Assembly: GCF_030817475.1 (NCBI RefSeq)
Contig: NZ_JAUSZJ010000002.1
Span: 5,966,626 to 6,030,625 of the forward strand
Length of the DNA stretch: 64,000 bases
Origin: Streptomyces sp. V2I9
GTDB taxonomy: Bacteria; Actinomycetota; Actinomycetes; Streptomycetales; Streptomycetaceae
Reading direction: 5' to 3'
Shown one piece after another: positions 36,965 to 46,031 of this stretch. Made by a program: the position numbers and the translations under genes. The notes below the pieces were generated by a model. That model was not told the DNA's origin. It saw nothing but the letters and a program-made list of their open reading frames with translations, and searched no databases. Every line of letters starts with the position of its first letter. Position 1 is the first letter of the stretch.

Positions 36965-37821
36965 CGGCCACCCCCGACAGCACCGAGGGCGCGACCGCCG
37001 CCGGGCCCCTGGTCGAGCTGGACGACGTCTCCAAGTTCTACGGCAACATCAAGGCCCTGGAACACGTCTCGCTGGAGGTCCACGCGGGCGAGATCACCTG
37101 CGTCCTCGGCGACAACGGCGCCGGCAAGTCCACCCTCATCAAGATCATCGCGGGGCTGCACCGGCACGACACGGGGCGCTTCCTGATCGAGGGCGAGGAG
37201 ACCACGCTCGCCAACCCGCGCGACGCCCTGGACCGGGGCATCGCCACGGTCTACCAGGACCTGGCCGTCGTCCCCCTGATGCCGGTCTGGCGAAACTTCT
37301 TCCTCGGCTCCGAGCCCACCACCGGCTTCGGCCCCTTCAAGCGCCTCGACGTCCGCATGATGCGCGAGACGACCCGTACGGAACTGCTCCGCATGGGCAT
37401 CGACCTGCGCGACGTCGACCAGCCCATCGGCACCCTGTCCGGTGGTGAGCGCCAGTGCGTGGCCATCGCCCGCGCCGTCTACTTCGGCGCGAAGGTCCTC
37501 GTCCTGGACGAGCCGACCGCCGCGCTCGGCGTCAAGCAGTCCGGCGTCGTCCTGAAGTACGTGGCGGCCGCCCGTGACGCCGGGCTCGGCGTGGTCCTCA
37601 TCACGCACAACCCGCACCACGCCCACCTCGTCGGCGACCGGTTCGTCCTCCTCAAGCGGGGCGTGATGTCCGGCAGCCACACCAAGGACGACATCACGCT
37701 GGACGAACTGACCCGGCAGATGGCGGGCGGCAGCGAGCTGGACGAACTCAGCCACGAGCTGGAACGCACCCCGACCCCCACCCTGCCGGGCGCGTCCACC
37801 GCGACCGACGGCACCCCCTGA
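36961..37821 (+). CDS. Sugar ABC transporter ATP-binding protein, single-domain
   Basis: A 286-residue ATPase. Walker A is GDNGAGKST, the signature is LSGGERQCVA, Walker B is VLVLDEPTAALG, and the switch His is in VLITHNPHH. Ribose- and inositol-type ATPases usually have two fused ATPase halves of about 500 residues. This one has a single half, as in the fructose importer FrcA, so it must work as a homodimer. A low-complexity Thr/Pro tail ends the protein. It overlaps the permease gene by four bases. A ROK-family kinase follows after about 150 bases. Confidence 0.93.
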   Translation: MTATPDSTEGATAAGPLVELDDVSKFYGNIKALEHVSLEVHAGEITCVLGDNGAGKSTLIKIIAGLHRHDTGRFLIEGEETTLANPRDALDRGIATVYQDLAVVPLMPVWRNFFLGSEPTTGFGPFKRLDVRMMRETTRTELLRMGIDLRDVDQPIGTLSGGERQCVAIARAVYFGAKVLVLDEPTAALGVKQSGVVLKYVAAARDAGLGVVLITHNPHHAHLVGDRFVLLKRGVMSGSHTKDDITLDELTRQMAGGSELDELSHELERTPTPTLPGASTATDGTP

Positions 37822-37975
37822 CCCGCCGCCCGACCCGGCCGCGCCGCCGACCCGCCCGGCGCGGCCGACCCCGGCCGCCGGTCGCCGGGGCCGGGCAGTG
37901 GCAGAATCGAGCGCGGCGGGCGCCGTCCGCCGCCGGCCGCGACCACGGCCCGGCCTCCGAGACCCCGCAGGGACG

Positions 37976-39142
37976 ATGAGCACGTACCGCGACTTCGCAC
38001 ACCGCGGCTCAGCCCGCGCCACCGTCCTCAAGACCGTCGGCACCAAGGAACGCCGCTCGCACCTGTCCGCGCCCCGTGTGCCCACGGTCGGGATCGACAT
38101 CGGCGGCACCAAGGTGATGGCGGGCGTCGTCGACGCCGACGGCAACATCCTGGAACAGCTGCGCACCGAGACGCCCGACAAGTCCAAGAGCCCCAAGGTC
38201 GTCGAGGACACCATCGTCGAGCTGGTCCTGGACCTCTCCGACCGGCACGACGTCCACGCGGTGGGCATCGGCGCGGCGGGCTGGGTGGACGCCGACCGCT
38301 CCAAGGTGCTGTTCGCCCCGCACCTCGCCTGGCGCGACGAGCCCCTGCGCGACGCCCTCGCCTCCCGCCTCGTCGTCCCCGTCATGGTCGACAACGACGC
38401 CAACACCGCCGCCTGGGCGGAATGGCGCTTCGGAGCGGGCCGCGGCGAGGACCACCTCGTCATGATCACCCTCGGTACGGGCATCGGCGGCGCGATCCTG
38501 GAGGACGGCCGGGTCAAGCGCGGCAAGTACGGGGTGGCCGGTGAGTTCGGCCACATGCAGGTGGTGCCCTCGGGCCACCGCTGCCCCTGCGGCAACCGGG
38601 GCTGCTGGGAGCAGTACAGCTCCGGCAACGCCCTGGTCCGCGAGGCCCGGGAGCTGGCCGCCGCCGACTCCCCGGTCGCGCACTACCTGCTGGACCGGGT
38701 GAAGGGGAACGTTTCCGACATCACCGGGCCCCTCATCACCGAACTGGCCCGCGAGGGCGATGCGATGTGCATCGAACTCCTCCAGGACATCGGTCAGTGG
38801 CTCGGCGTCGGCATCGCCAACCTGGCTGCCGCGCTCGACCCCTCCTGCTTCGTCATCGGGGGCGGCGTCAGCGCCGCCGACGACCTCCTGATCAACCCCG
38901 CCCGTGACGCCTTCAAGCGCCATCTCACCGGCCGGGGCTACCGCCCGGAGGCCCGCATCGCGAAAGCGCAGCTCGGCCCCGAGGCGGGTATGGTCGGCGC
39001 CGCGGACCTGGCACGGCTGGTCGCCCGCCGCTTCCGCCGGGCCAACCGGCGGCGGGTCGAGCGGTACGAGCGGTACGCCCAGATCTACGACCAGGCCGCG
39101 AGCACCATCCGCAACACGCGGACCACCCGCACCGTCGACTGA
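37976..39142 (+). CDS. ROK-family sugar kinase, glucokinase-like
   Basis: A 388-residue cytosolic kinase. The phosphate-binding motif is VGIDIGGTKVMAG near residue 40. The catalytic Asp is in MVDNDANTAAWAEW. The ROK signature and zinc site read GEFGHMQVVPSG, then HRCPCGNRGCWEQYSSG, with C-x-C-(x4)-C ligands. The extra basic N-terminus and the C-terminal RRANRRRVERYERYAQIY extension are features of some Streptomyces members. It follows the sugar ABC operon, so it probably phosphorylates the imported sugar, or glucose in general metabolism. Confidence 0.9.
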   Translation: MSTYRDFAHRGSARATVLKTVGTKERRSHLSAPRVPTVGIDIGGTKVMAGVVDADGNILEQLRTETPDKSKSPKVVEDTIVELVLDLSDRHDVHAVGIGAAGWVDADRSKVLFAPHLAWRDEPLRDALASRLVVPVMVDNDANTAAWAEWRFGAGRGEDHLVMITLGTGIGGAILEDGRVKRGKYGVAGEFGHMQVVPSGHRCPCGNRGCWEQYSSGNALVREARELAAADSPVAHYLLDRVKGNVSDITGPLITELAREGDAMCIELLQDIGQWLGVGIANLAAALDPSCFVIGGGVSAADDLLINPARDAFKRHLTGRGYRPEARIAKAQLGPEAGMVGAADLARLVARRFRRANRRRVERYERYAQIYDQAASTIRNTRTTRTVD

Positions 39143-39220
39143 ACCGGGGCCGCCCCTTCCGGCGTCCCTCCTTCCATACGTACGCCTCTTCACGCCGCAG
39201 CACCTAGGGACCACCTGATC

Positions 39221-39817
39221 ATGATCGCAGCCGAGCACCCCGTGGTGCCGCACCAGTCGGAGTCTCCGGGCGACGGCGAGGGCAAGCCGCCCGAGGACCC
39301 GCGGCATGTGTTCAAGCGGCGCTTCATCACCGCCACGATCATCGTGCTGCTGATCGGCATCCCGGCCGGCTACCTGCTCATCTCGGCGGGCCAGAGCCGC
39401 CGCTCGGGCCAGGACAAGGAGGCGGAGGCGGCCGCCCAGGGACTCCGGGAGGGCTGGCCCTCCAAGATGCAGCGCCGGATCTTCGAGATCCCCATCCCCG
39501 GCAACGGACAGGGCGTCCAGTACTACGAGACGAACAACTGGAAAGCCAGCCGGATGTACGCGAAGTTCCGGACGACCTCCGCGGGTCTCGACCGCTTCCT
39601 GACCGGGGTGGGCACCGGACGCGCGGCGCTGGAGCCGGACACCATCACCATCAGCCGGCGGGACATCAAGATCACCGGCTGGTCCTTCGGCGCCGGAGAG
39701 CGCTGGGCCGGCACCACACACAGCAACAAGAAGCCGCGCCCCACCCAGAACATCACGGTCAACATGACCGATCCGGCCAGTCCTGTCGTGTACGTCGTAT
39801 CGGCGGCGACCCCCTGA
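39221..39817 (+). CDS. Membrane-anchored hypothetical protein
   Basis: A 198-residue protein with a hydrophilic N-terminus of about 35 residues, one membrane helix (FITATIIVLLIGIPAGYLLISAG) and an extracytoplasmic domain of about 140 residues. The outer domain has an alternating strand pattern (VQYYETNNWKASRMYAKFRTTSAGL ... TITISRRDIKITGWSF ... TQNITVNMTDPASPVVYVVSA). No family is recognised. It lies 78 bases after the ROK kinase on the same strand and may be cotranscribed. ATG 39221 is the first start of the frame. Confidence 0.75.
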   Translation: MIAAEHPVVPHQSESPGDGEGKPPEDPRHVFKRRFITATIIVLLIGIPAGYLLISAGQSRRSGQDKEAEAAAQGLREGWPSKMQRRIFEIPIPGNGQGVQYYETNNWKASRMYAKFRTTSAGLDRFLTGVGTGRAALEPDTITISRRDIKITGWSFGAGERWAGTTHSNKKPRPTQNITVNMTDPASPVVYVVSAATP

Positions 39818-39854
39818 TCCGGGGACCGGAGGGGCGCTCAGTAACCTGGAGCGA

Positions 39855-40478
39855 GTGAGCGAAGTGAGCGAGACGACCCCGCAGCCCGTGCAGGCCCCCG
39901 ACCCGGCTGGGCCCGCCCCGCACCACGGAGCGCCTCACCAGGCGGCCCCGGCGTCGCACCGTGGACCGGACGCCGTGCCACCGCCGGCCGCCCCGGAGCC
40001 GTATCCGGACCCCGCGTCCGTCTACCCGGCGCCGGGCGGCGGCGGTACGCCGGGGTTCCCGCAGGCCCCGATGTCCGCGCAGCCGGAGCACCTTCCGCTC
40101 GCCCCGGCCCCGGCTCGGCCGACCCCGCAGACACCGTTCGCCCCGCAGCAGCCCGGCCCGTCACCGCAGGGCGCTCCGGTCCCGCAGGCGACTCCGGGCG
40201 CGACCCTGGTACCCGGCCCGCACACCACCTCCGTACCGCGGACCCTCCAGGCCGCTGCCGTACCGCAGACCACTGCCACCCCGCACACCACTCCTGTCCC
40301 GCAGGACGCCCACGTCCCGCAGGGGGCGTCCGCTCCGCAGCCCCCGCAGGGGAGCGCTCAGGGGACGCATGCGGGGAACGGGCTTCCCCGGACTCTCCAG
40401 TACCGCTTCGACGGGCCCGAGGACGCGCCCGTCCTGGTCATCGGACCCTCCCTCGGGACGACATGGCACAGGTGGTGA
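39855..40478 (+). pseudogene. 3-oxoadipate enol-lactonase-like (PcaD/PcaL) gene, 3'-truncated
   Basis: A 207-residue open frame. The first 170 residues are a Pro/Gln/Ala/Thr-rich, low-complexity leader with imperfect repeats (VPQTTATPHTTPVPQDAHVPQG). The last part, LPRTLQYRFDGPEDAPVLVIGPSLGTTWH, matches the opening strand of the alpha/beta-hydrolase 3-oxoadipate enol-lactonase of the beta-ketoadipate pathway. The next codons read AGG TGG TGA, so the whole catalytic domain is missing. DNA after about 40470 has lower GC and mobile elements, so the cut marks an island edge. As printed it can make only the leader. GTG 39855 is one of several possible starts. Confidence 0.72.
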
Positions 40479-41098
40479 ATCGTGTCTCGTGGGGTCTTGG
40501 TCGGTCCAGGTGAGCTGTATAGGGCCAGGTCGGGCCCTTTCTGTCCAGGCACGTCGACTCTGTTGGTGAGATGTGTGGGAGAGAAAACGCTCCTAGCAGG
40601 AGACACGACGAGCCCCCGCCGACCTCTGTCGGCGGGGGCTCGTCAGTGCAATTGGCCGTGGGTTCGGCCCTCGGGCGGATGGGGGTCGGGGCGCTGGCGG
40701 GGGCTCTCAGGTAGGCGTTGGTAGGGGCTTCGCTGGGCCGCGTGGTCGCCGCGGTCTGCCGTGTAGGGCTTCCGCGTAACGGGGCAGGGGATGCGCTTAT
40801 GCCGCTGATCGTGCCTGGGTCACGGTCGATTCGAAGCGAGAATGGTCCGTGCCGGTCGCGATGACGGAGTTCCTTTCGCAGAGGGCATTCCAAATATCCC
40901 TGATCAGGCAAATATGCAGGTCGGAAGGGATTCGAACCTTTTAGGTCAAAGGTCGCAGTGGCTTGGAGAAGGTGGCTTCCAGACGGTCTCCTCGGTGGCT
41001 GAAGGGGCCTGGCGAGGCGTTCGCGAGGTCCGGTCGGGCCCAGGAAAGGGTGAGAAGATCACATCTGGCAAGCTCGGTGAACGGCAGGGGGCAAGGGC
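40479..41098. other. Island-edge non-coding region
   Basis: About 620 bases with no gene I can support, beginning right after the truncated enol-lactonase. GC drops visibly around 40830-40960. It holds one strong hairpin (40607-40644) and a short TpsiC-arm-like string in reverse at about 40928-40940 (GGTTCGAATCCC on the minus strand) that does not fold into a full tRNA. The right end presumably carries the promoter of the nuclease gene. Confidence 0.5.
40607..40644. terminator. Perfect 17-bp hairpin at the island edge
   Basis: Bases 40607-40623 (GACGAGCCCCCGCCGAC) pair without mismatch with 40628-40644 around the loop CTCT. It is symmetric and could end transcription from either side. It lies about 130 bases inside the truncated-gene boundary. 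Confidence 0.65.
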
Positions 41099-42166
41099 AT
41101 GGCAAAGAGGTCCGCGTTGCGGGGGTACTTGCTCGAGGAGGCCCTGGCCTGGTTGCTCCGGCACAGCGGCTACCGGCTGCTCGTCGACTATCGACAGGAC
41201 GATGCCGAACTCGTCGGATCAGGCGGCTCTCTGCGTGTCCGAGGCCGTGGTGCGGTCCATCAAGTGGACGTGCTTGGTGAGTTCGCTTTCAACCCCGCCT
41301 TCTCCCTCCCCGTGCGGCTGTTCCTGGAAGCCAAGCACTACTCGACTCCGTGCGAACTGGAGGTCGTGCGCAATGCGCATGGCGTCCTGCACGACGTCAA
41401 CGAAAACTTCATGAGCCATGCCGGTACGCGGCCCCGACGGCGGTACCAGTACACCTACGCGCTCTTTTCCGCCAACGGGTTCAGTCCGAGTGCCCAGCAG
41501 TATGCTCTCGCCCACCAGATCTCCTTGGTGGACCTGTCCGGAGAGTCCTTCACATGGCTGCGCAAGGCGATCCGTACCGCTGCGGCCAGCCTTTACTCGG
41601 CGCAGAACGCCCATGCCGTTGCTCATTTCCCTGTGACATGGATGCGCAAGGTACTCCGCGAGGCTCTCGGCACATGGCCGACAGGGGTGCCGCCACTGCC
41701 GGTCACCACCAACGCCGAGCAGTTCAAGGCTGCCGCCTCCGTGATCCTTACCCAGTTCGTCGACACCTTGGAACAGCATGCTGCGGCTGAGCTGCTGCTC
41801 GGTTTCCCTGCGGCCCCGTTCATCCTGCCGCTGGTCGCTGAGGAACAGGAGCAGTTCCTCTCCTACGCCGAACAGTGCCCCGACCACGCTGTGCGGTTGC
41901 GCCGGTCTGGGCAAGCCGCAACTGCTGAGTGGACGCTGTCCCCACGAGCAGACGAGGACGCTTACCGTCTGGCCTTCAAGCTGCCGGAACACATTGAGGC
42001 GTGGATCAGCGGGATCGAGGAGAAAGAGCCGCAACGCATCCTGGACATCAAGCAGCAATTCCTGTCGAGCATCACGATCTACCGCATGAACGGCAGCGGT
42101 GTCCGCGCCTACCAACTCGGATATGAGCCGAGCGAGTTGCGATCGTCTCCAGACGGAGGCCAATAG
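41099..42166 (+). CDS. PD-(D/E)xK nuclease-like protein
   Basis: A 355-residue protein. The N-terminal part has the layout of a Mrr/restriction-type nuclease: a helix ALRGYLLEEALAWLLRHSGYRL with an acidic residue, then HQVDVLGEF (Asp57) and LFLEAKHY (Glu77, Lys79), which together give D-(x19)-E-x-K. The C-terminal 200 residues have no family I recognise. ATG 41099 is preceded by GGCAGGGG. It is convergent with a truncated Lhr-like helicase on the other strand. Codon use is slightly less GC-biased than in the core genes. A role in restriction or phage defence is inferred from fold and neighbour; the partner genes may have been lost. Confidence 0.7.
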   Translation: MAKRSALRGYLLEEALAWLLRHSGYRLLVDYRQDDAELVGSGGSLRVRGRGAVHQVDVLGEFAFNPAFSLPVRLFLEAKHYSTPCELEVVRNAHGVLHDVNENFMSHAGTRPRRRYQYTYALFSANGFSPSAQQYALAHQISLVDLSGESFTWLRKAIRTAAASLYSAQNAHAVAHFPVTWMRKVLREALGTWPTGVPPLPVTTNAEQFKAAASVILTQFVDTLEQHAAAELLLGFPAAPFILPLVAEEQEQFLSYAEQCPDHAVRLRRSGQAATAEWTLSPRADEDAYRLAFKLPEHIEAWISGIEEKEPQRILDIKQQFLSSITIYRMNGSGVRAYQLGYEPSELRSSPDGGQ

Positions 42167-42223
42167 CGGATCAGCGAGGGGAGGGAACTGCACCGGCAGC
42201 AAATCGCCCGTGTGCCGGGCTGT

Positions 42224-43671
42224 TCAGGTGCCCCATTCCATTCGTACGGGCTCGCGGGCTGCGGCGAGGGCGCCGTCGAAGTCGGCGAGGCGTTCGGCGA
42301 GGGTGGTGGTGGCGATGCGGGGCGGGAGGCCTACCGAGAACTTCAGGCCGCGGACGGCTCGCGGGTCGACGGTGGGCAGGGTCAGGGAATCGGGGAGTTC
42401 AGCGCGGGCGGTCTTCCAGTCGGTGGGGGCAAGGTCCTGGCGGAGCCGGATATGGGTATCGGTGGGGCGCTGCACGGGGTCGGCGAGGTTGCCGAGGGAG
42501 GCGGCGAGGGTGGCGTTGGCGCGGTAGCCGGCCCAGGTCCACCAGCGGGTGGCGTCGGCGTCGCGGACCAGCAGGGTGCCTGCCGGGTGTACTTCGTGAG
42601 GGGCGAGGTCCAGGCGGAGCCCGGCGAGGGTCGCTGTGGCGCGGCGGGTAAGGCGGACGTCGGGGTCGGTGTCGAGCAGGACGTCGCGCATGGCGCGGGT
42701 GAGGACGTAGGACAGGCCGCGGGCTTCGCTGCCCTGCCATTTGGCGATGCCGCCGTCCTCGACGGGTTCGACGAAGGCACGGCGTCGGGCCCAGTCGATG
42801 AACGTGACCTGCCAGCTGCGTCCGGCCAGCAGCAGGCGGCGCGGGCCGGGACGTTCTTCGGTGAGGACGGTGGGGTCGGTGGTGCCGATCTCGGTGCGTC
42901 CGGCGAGCACGGTGCACTCGGGGGGCGCGGTGAAGGATGCGGTCAGCTCCATGAAGTGACGGCGGCCGAAGTGTTTCTCGGCTTCGGGACCGATGAACAG
43001 CATGCCGCCGTCGCTGTCGAGGAAGCCGCCTGTGACCAGGTGGGACAGGATGGGCGCGGCGGACTGGTCGAAGGGGGCGAGGCCGTTCCACTGCTCGGGC
43101 CACAGCCGGTCGCCGATGCGGTGTTCCTGCAGGGTGACGGCGAGGAGTTGCTGGGCGACGAGGTGGCGGGGTGAGGGTGGCGGGGTGACGGGTTCCACCC
43201 AACCACGGGCCCACAGAGTGAGCAGGCCGGCTGCTTGGAGCAGGGTGTCGGGCCGGGTGGCGAGGAACAGGCAGTTGCGGGAGGTTCCGGAGCGGCGTCC
43301 GGTGCGGCCGATGCGCTGCAGGAAGGAGGCGACGGTGCTGGGGGAGTCGATCTGGATGACGCGGTCGAGGTCGCCGACGTCGATGCCGAGTTCGAGGGTG
43401 GAGGTGGAGACGATGACGCAGTCGCGGGCTTCGGCGAATGCCTGCTCGGAGCGTGTGCGTTCGTCGGTAGAGAGGGAGGCGTGGGAGAGGAACACGGTGA
43501 CGTCGCGAGCGCGCAGCGCCGCACCGAGTTCTTCCACCTGCTTGCGGGAGTCGCAGAAGACAAGCCGTTTCTCGCCCCGGTGCAGGGCGGAGATCACCTT
43601 GGCGGCGTTGGCGAGCGATCCGACGTAGTCGAGCTCTACACTCAGGCTCAGAGCTGAGCTTATGAATGCGC
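42224..43671 (-). pseudogene. Lhr-like superfamily 2 helicase, N-terminal half removed by IS5
   Basis: About 482 residues of the C-terminal part of a DEAD/DEAH helicase. The second RecA domain is clear: AKVISALHRGEKRLVFCDSRKQVEEL, VFLSHASLS, CVIVSTSTLELGIDVGDLDRVIQ and the motif VI arginine finger FLQRIGRTGRR. A winged-helix and C-terminal domain of Lhr type follow. The ATP-binding first domain is missing: homology begins at VELDYVGSLANAAKV, a few codons from the left end of the IS5-type element at 43672. No helicase sequence is found beyond the right end of the element, so flanking DNA was deleted as well. The product cannot bind ATP. Confidence 0.8.
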
Positions 43672-44619
43672 CTAGGGTCTGTTGCGAAAGTGGATCTTGA
43701 TCGGTGATGATCATGCGTTGTGGCGCGTGGAGATCTGACAGATGCACAGTGGTCGCGGCTGGAGCCGCTGCTGCCAAAGGGCAAGAAGGCCGGGAGGCCG
43801 CCGATATGGACGAGGCGGCAGCTCATAGACGGCATACGGTGGAGGACCACGGCGGGAACGCCATGGCGGGATGTGCCCGAACGGTACGGACCGTGGGACC
43901 GGGTGTACGACCTGTTCCGCCGGTGGCAGCGTAACGGCACCTGGCACCGGATCCTGGAACAACTGCAGGCCGATGCCGACGCGAGGGGCCTGATCACGTG
44001 GGACGTCAGCGTGGACTCCACGGTCTGCCGTGCTCATCAGCACGCCGCGGGAGCCCGTAAAAAGGGGACCTTCAAAAGGAACCGCCCGGCGGCTTCGTCA
44101 CCGAGCCCGACGATCATGGCCTCGGACGCTCCCGCGGCGGTCTGACCACGAAAATCCACCTCGCCACCGAGCAGGGGCAGAAATCACTGTCACTGCTCAT
44201 CACCGCCGGCCACCGGCACGACAGTCCCTACTTCCGCCCGGTCCTGGAGAAGATCCGAGTACCCCGCCCAGGCCCCGGTCGGCTCCGCACCCGACCTGAC
44301 AAGGTGCGGGGCGACAAGGCCTACGGTTCCCGAGCGAACCGTGCCTACCTGCACGGACGCCGGATCGCCTGCACCATCCCGGAGAAGGCGGACCAGATCC
44401 GTAACCGCAAGAAGCTCGGCTCCCGCGGCGGCCGGCCGCCGAAGTTCGACAGGGAAGACTACAAACAACGGCATGCGGTGGAGTGCGGGATCAACCGCCT
44501 CAAGAGACACCGCGCAGTAGCCACGAGGTACGACAAACTCGCCGTCCGCTATGAGGCAACCGTGCTGGTCGCGGCCATCAACGAGTGGCTGTGACCAGCA
44601 CTTTCGCAACAGACCCTAG
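43672..44619 (+). mobile_element. IS5-family insertion sequence
   Basis: About 945 bases bounded by perfect 21-base inverted repeats: 43672-43692 (beginning CTAGGGTCTGTTGCG) and 44599-44619. The outermost CTAG is palindromic, so the target duplication could be CTAG or TA. It contains one transposase gene in two overlapping frames. It separates a helicase remnant from a serine-recombinase remnant. Intact ends suggest a recent and perhaps active insertion. Confidence 0.9.
43720..44594 (+). CDS. IS5-family transposase, read through a -1 frameshift
   Basis: Frame 1 (43720-44145) encodes the N-terminal DUF4096-type domain, with LTDAQWSRLEPLLPKGKKAGRPP and TAGTPWRDVPERYGPWDRVYDLFRRW and the first catalytic Asp in WDVSVDSTVCRAHQHAAGARKK. 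Frame 2 continues to 44594 with LTTKIHLATEQGQKSLSLLITAGHRHD, the second Asp in VRGDKAYGSRANR and the last acid in RHAVECGINRLKRHRAVATRYDKLA. The switch is at AAAAAGG (44059-44065); a -1 slip there gives GARKKGDLQKEPPGG, the expected family sequence. This is the usual expression mode of many IS5-type elements. GTG 43720 is the chosen start. Confidence 0.85.
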
Positions 44620-44734
44620 ACAGCTCTCACGCCAAAACGAGGTCCCGTTGTCATGCCGCGATCTTCCCTCCCCCGGGACCACTCGTACGTCAGTCCAGGG
44701 CGCACCCCGCCTATCCGGATTCGCGAAGGGTTCT

Positions 44735-45123
44735 CATGGACCGGGCGCGGGGACCAGATCCATTCGGAGACCGGGTTGCCCTTGTTGCCGCGCTTCTTGC
44801 GGGCCTTGCGGTTCCAGACTTGGTAGCCGGTGTACTTGGGGTTTTCGAGGTTGCCCCGTACGGATTGCACGGGCCATCTCCCGACGGTGACGGTGCTCTT
44901 GTTCGCGACGGGCGGCGGGTACTTGTCCAGGTCCTGGTTGAACCTCTCGGCGATGGCCCGGTAGGTGAGTCGCTCCAGCGCGCGCAACCGGAAGGTCTCG
45001 GAGACCACGGGGCCGCATACCGGGTCGGGGACGAGCCGGTGCTTGGTCCGGCCTTCGGCACGGCGGGCGGGCACGGGGTGGGGGACCTTGTCGGCGAGGT
45101 ATCCATAGGGGGGCTTGCCGATG
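44735..45123 (-). pseudogene. Large serine recombinase, internal fragment
   Basis: About 130 residues of the recombinase domain of a large serine integrase or resolvase: GKPPYGYLADKVPHPVPARR, VVSETFRLRALERLTYRAIAERFNQDL, VQSVRGNLENPKYTGYQVWNRKARKK. The N-terminal catalytic resolvase domain with its Ser is absent, and the sequence after EWIWSPRPVHE loses similarity. Ends are approximate. It is a relic of an integrative element and may explain how the island arrived. Confidence 0.75.
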
Positions 45124-45130
45124 ATTCGTG

Positions 45131-45223
45131 GTGAACCCCGGTCAGTTCGTCGACACGGTCGAGGAGATCCCGGCGTTCGCCCGGCAGCTCCATCGGCTGG
45201 CCGACCGCCGGTCCGCTTCCTGA
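45131..45223 (+). other. Possible C-terminal remnant of an unknown gene
   Basis: A 30-codon plus-strand frame with strongly GC-biased third positions that reads VNPGQFVDTVEEIPAFARQL and ends RRSAS and a TGA. It begins abruptly where the recombinase fragment starts on the other strand. It could be the tail of a gene cut by the rearrangement; there is too little to identify. Confidence 0.25.
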
Positions 45224-45269
45224 CCCGCGCCGCGCCCGCTGCCGGGCAGGCCCGCGCAAGCACCTTCCG

Positions 45270-46031
45270 TCACCCCTGCCCGGGGGCCATCACCAGCACC
45301 GCAGTGGCCAAGTGCCCGGCTCCGACGTCTCCCCGGGTCGTCCAGCGGCCGGTGAAGCGCCGTATCCGATCGCCGTCCACGACCAGGCCGGAGACGCGGA
45401 GCGTGCCCGTGAAGGTCCCCCGGTCCGGATCGGGCACGACGGCGCACTCGTGGAAATCCAGCCAGCGGCCGGTGAGCGGGGACCACGCCTTGTAGACGCT
45501 CTCCTTGGCGCTGAAGACAAGCCGGTCCCAGGCGATGTCGGGGCGCCGCCGCGCGAGCCCGTGGACGGTGTCCTGCTCCTCGGGGAGCAGCACGGACAAC
45601 GCGACCCCTGCGGGCAGCGGGTCGTGCGGCTCGGCGTCCACGCCGATCGCGCGAACCGCCAAGCGGCGCGCCACCGCCGCGGCACGGTAGCCGTCGCAGT
45701 GCGTCATGCTTCCGACGATCCCCTCCGGCCACATCGGGGCCCGTTGCTGCCCCGGCAGAATGGGCATCGGGGGCACGCCGAGACGCGCCAGCGCCGTACG
45801 CGCGCACAGCCGTACCGCGGCGAACTCCAGCTTGCGCTTCTCCACGGCCTTGACGACCAGTCCGGCCTCTTCGGGGTACAGCAGCGAGGTGACGTCGGGG
45901 GGATCGGCGAACAGCTCCGCGACCTCGATGCCAGGGGGCAGCAGTCCGGCCAGCAGGCCCGACGGGTCCGGCAGGTCCGTGCGGCCTGGGGCGGTGGCGG
46001 GTGCGCTGTCGTGAGGGCTGGGTCCCGTCAT
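45270..46031 (-). CDS. Sfp/EntD-type 4'-phosphopantetheinyl transferase
   Basis: A 253-residue enzyme that attaches phosphopantetheine from CoA to the serine of carrier proteins. The Mg/CoA site is IGVDAEPHDPLP, the second motif is FSAKESVYKAWSPLTGRWLDF, and GSMTHCDGYRAAAVA is the conserved first motif. Length and the upstream VEKRKLEFAAVRLCARTALARLG block match the EntD group. ATG 46031 has only a weak ribosome site. It lies between a recombinase relic and a transposase relic, about 8 kb from the NRPS/PKS genes, and may have served them. The reading frame is intact. Confidence 0.92.
   Translation of the reverse strand: MTGPSPHDSAPATAPGRTDLPDPSGLLAGLLPPGIEVAELFADPPDVTSLLYPEEAGLVVKAVEKRKLEFAAVRLCARTALARLGVPPMPILPGQQRAPMWPEGIVGSMTHCDGYRAAAVARRLAVRAIGVDAEPHDPLPAGVALSVLLPEEQDTVHGLARRRPDIAWDRLVFSAKESVYKAWSPLTGRWLDFHECAVVPDPDRGTFTGTLRVSGLVVDGDRIRRFTGRWTTRGDVGAGHLATAVLVMAPGQG

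Noticed and set aside
40915..40990. tRNA-like string on the minus strand (GGTTCGAATCCC with a possible acceptor stem)
   Set aside because: The TpsiC stem has a mismatch, and no consistent D arm, anticodon arm or 7-bp acceptor stem can be drawn; at most it is a remnant.
44616..45263. Whole minus-strand frame as an intact serine recombinase
   Set aside because: The N-terminal catalytic domain is absent, and both ends of the frame lack similarity; only the middle part is recombinase-like.
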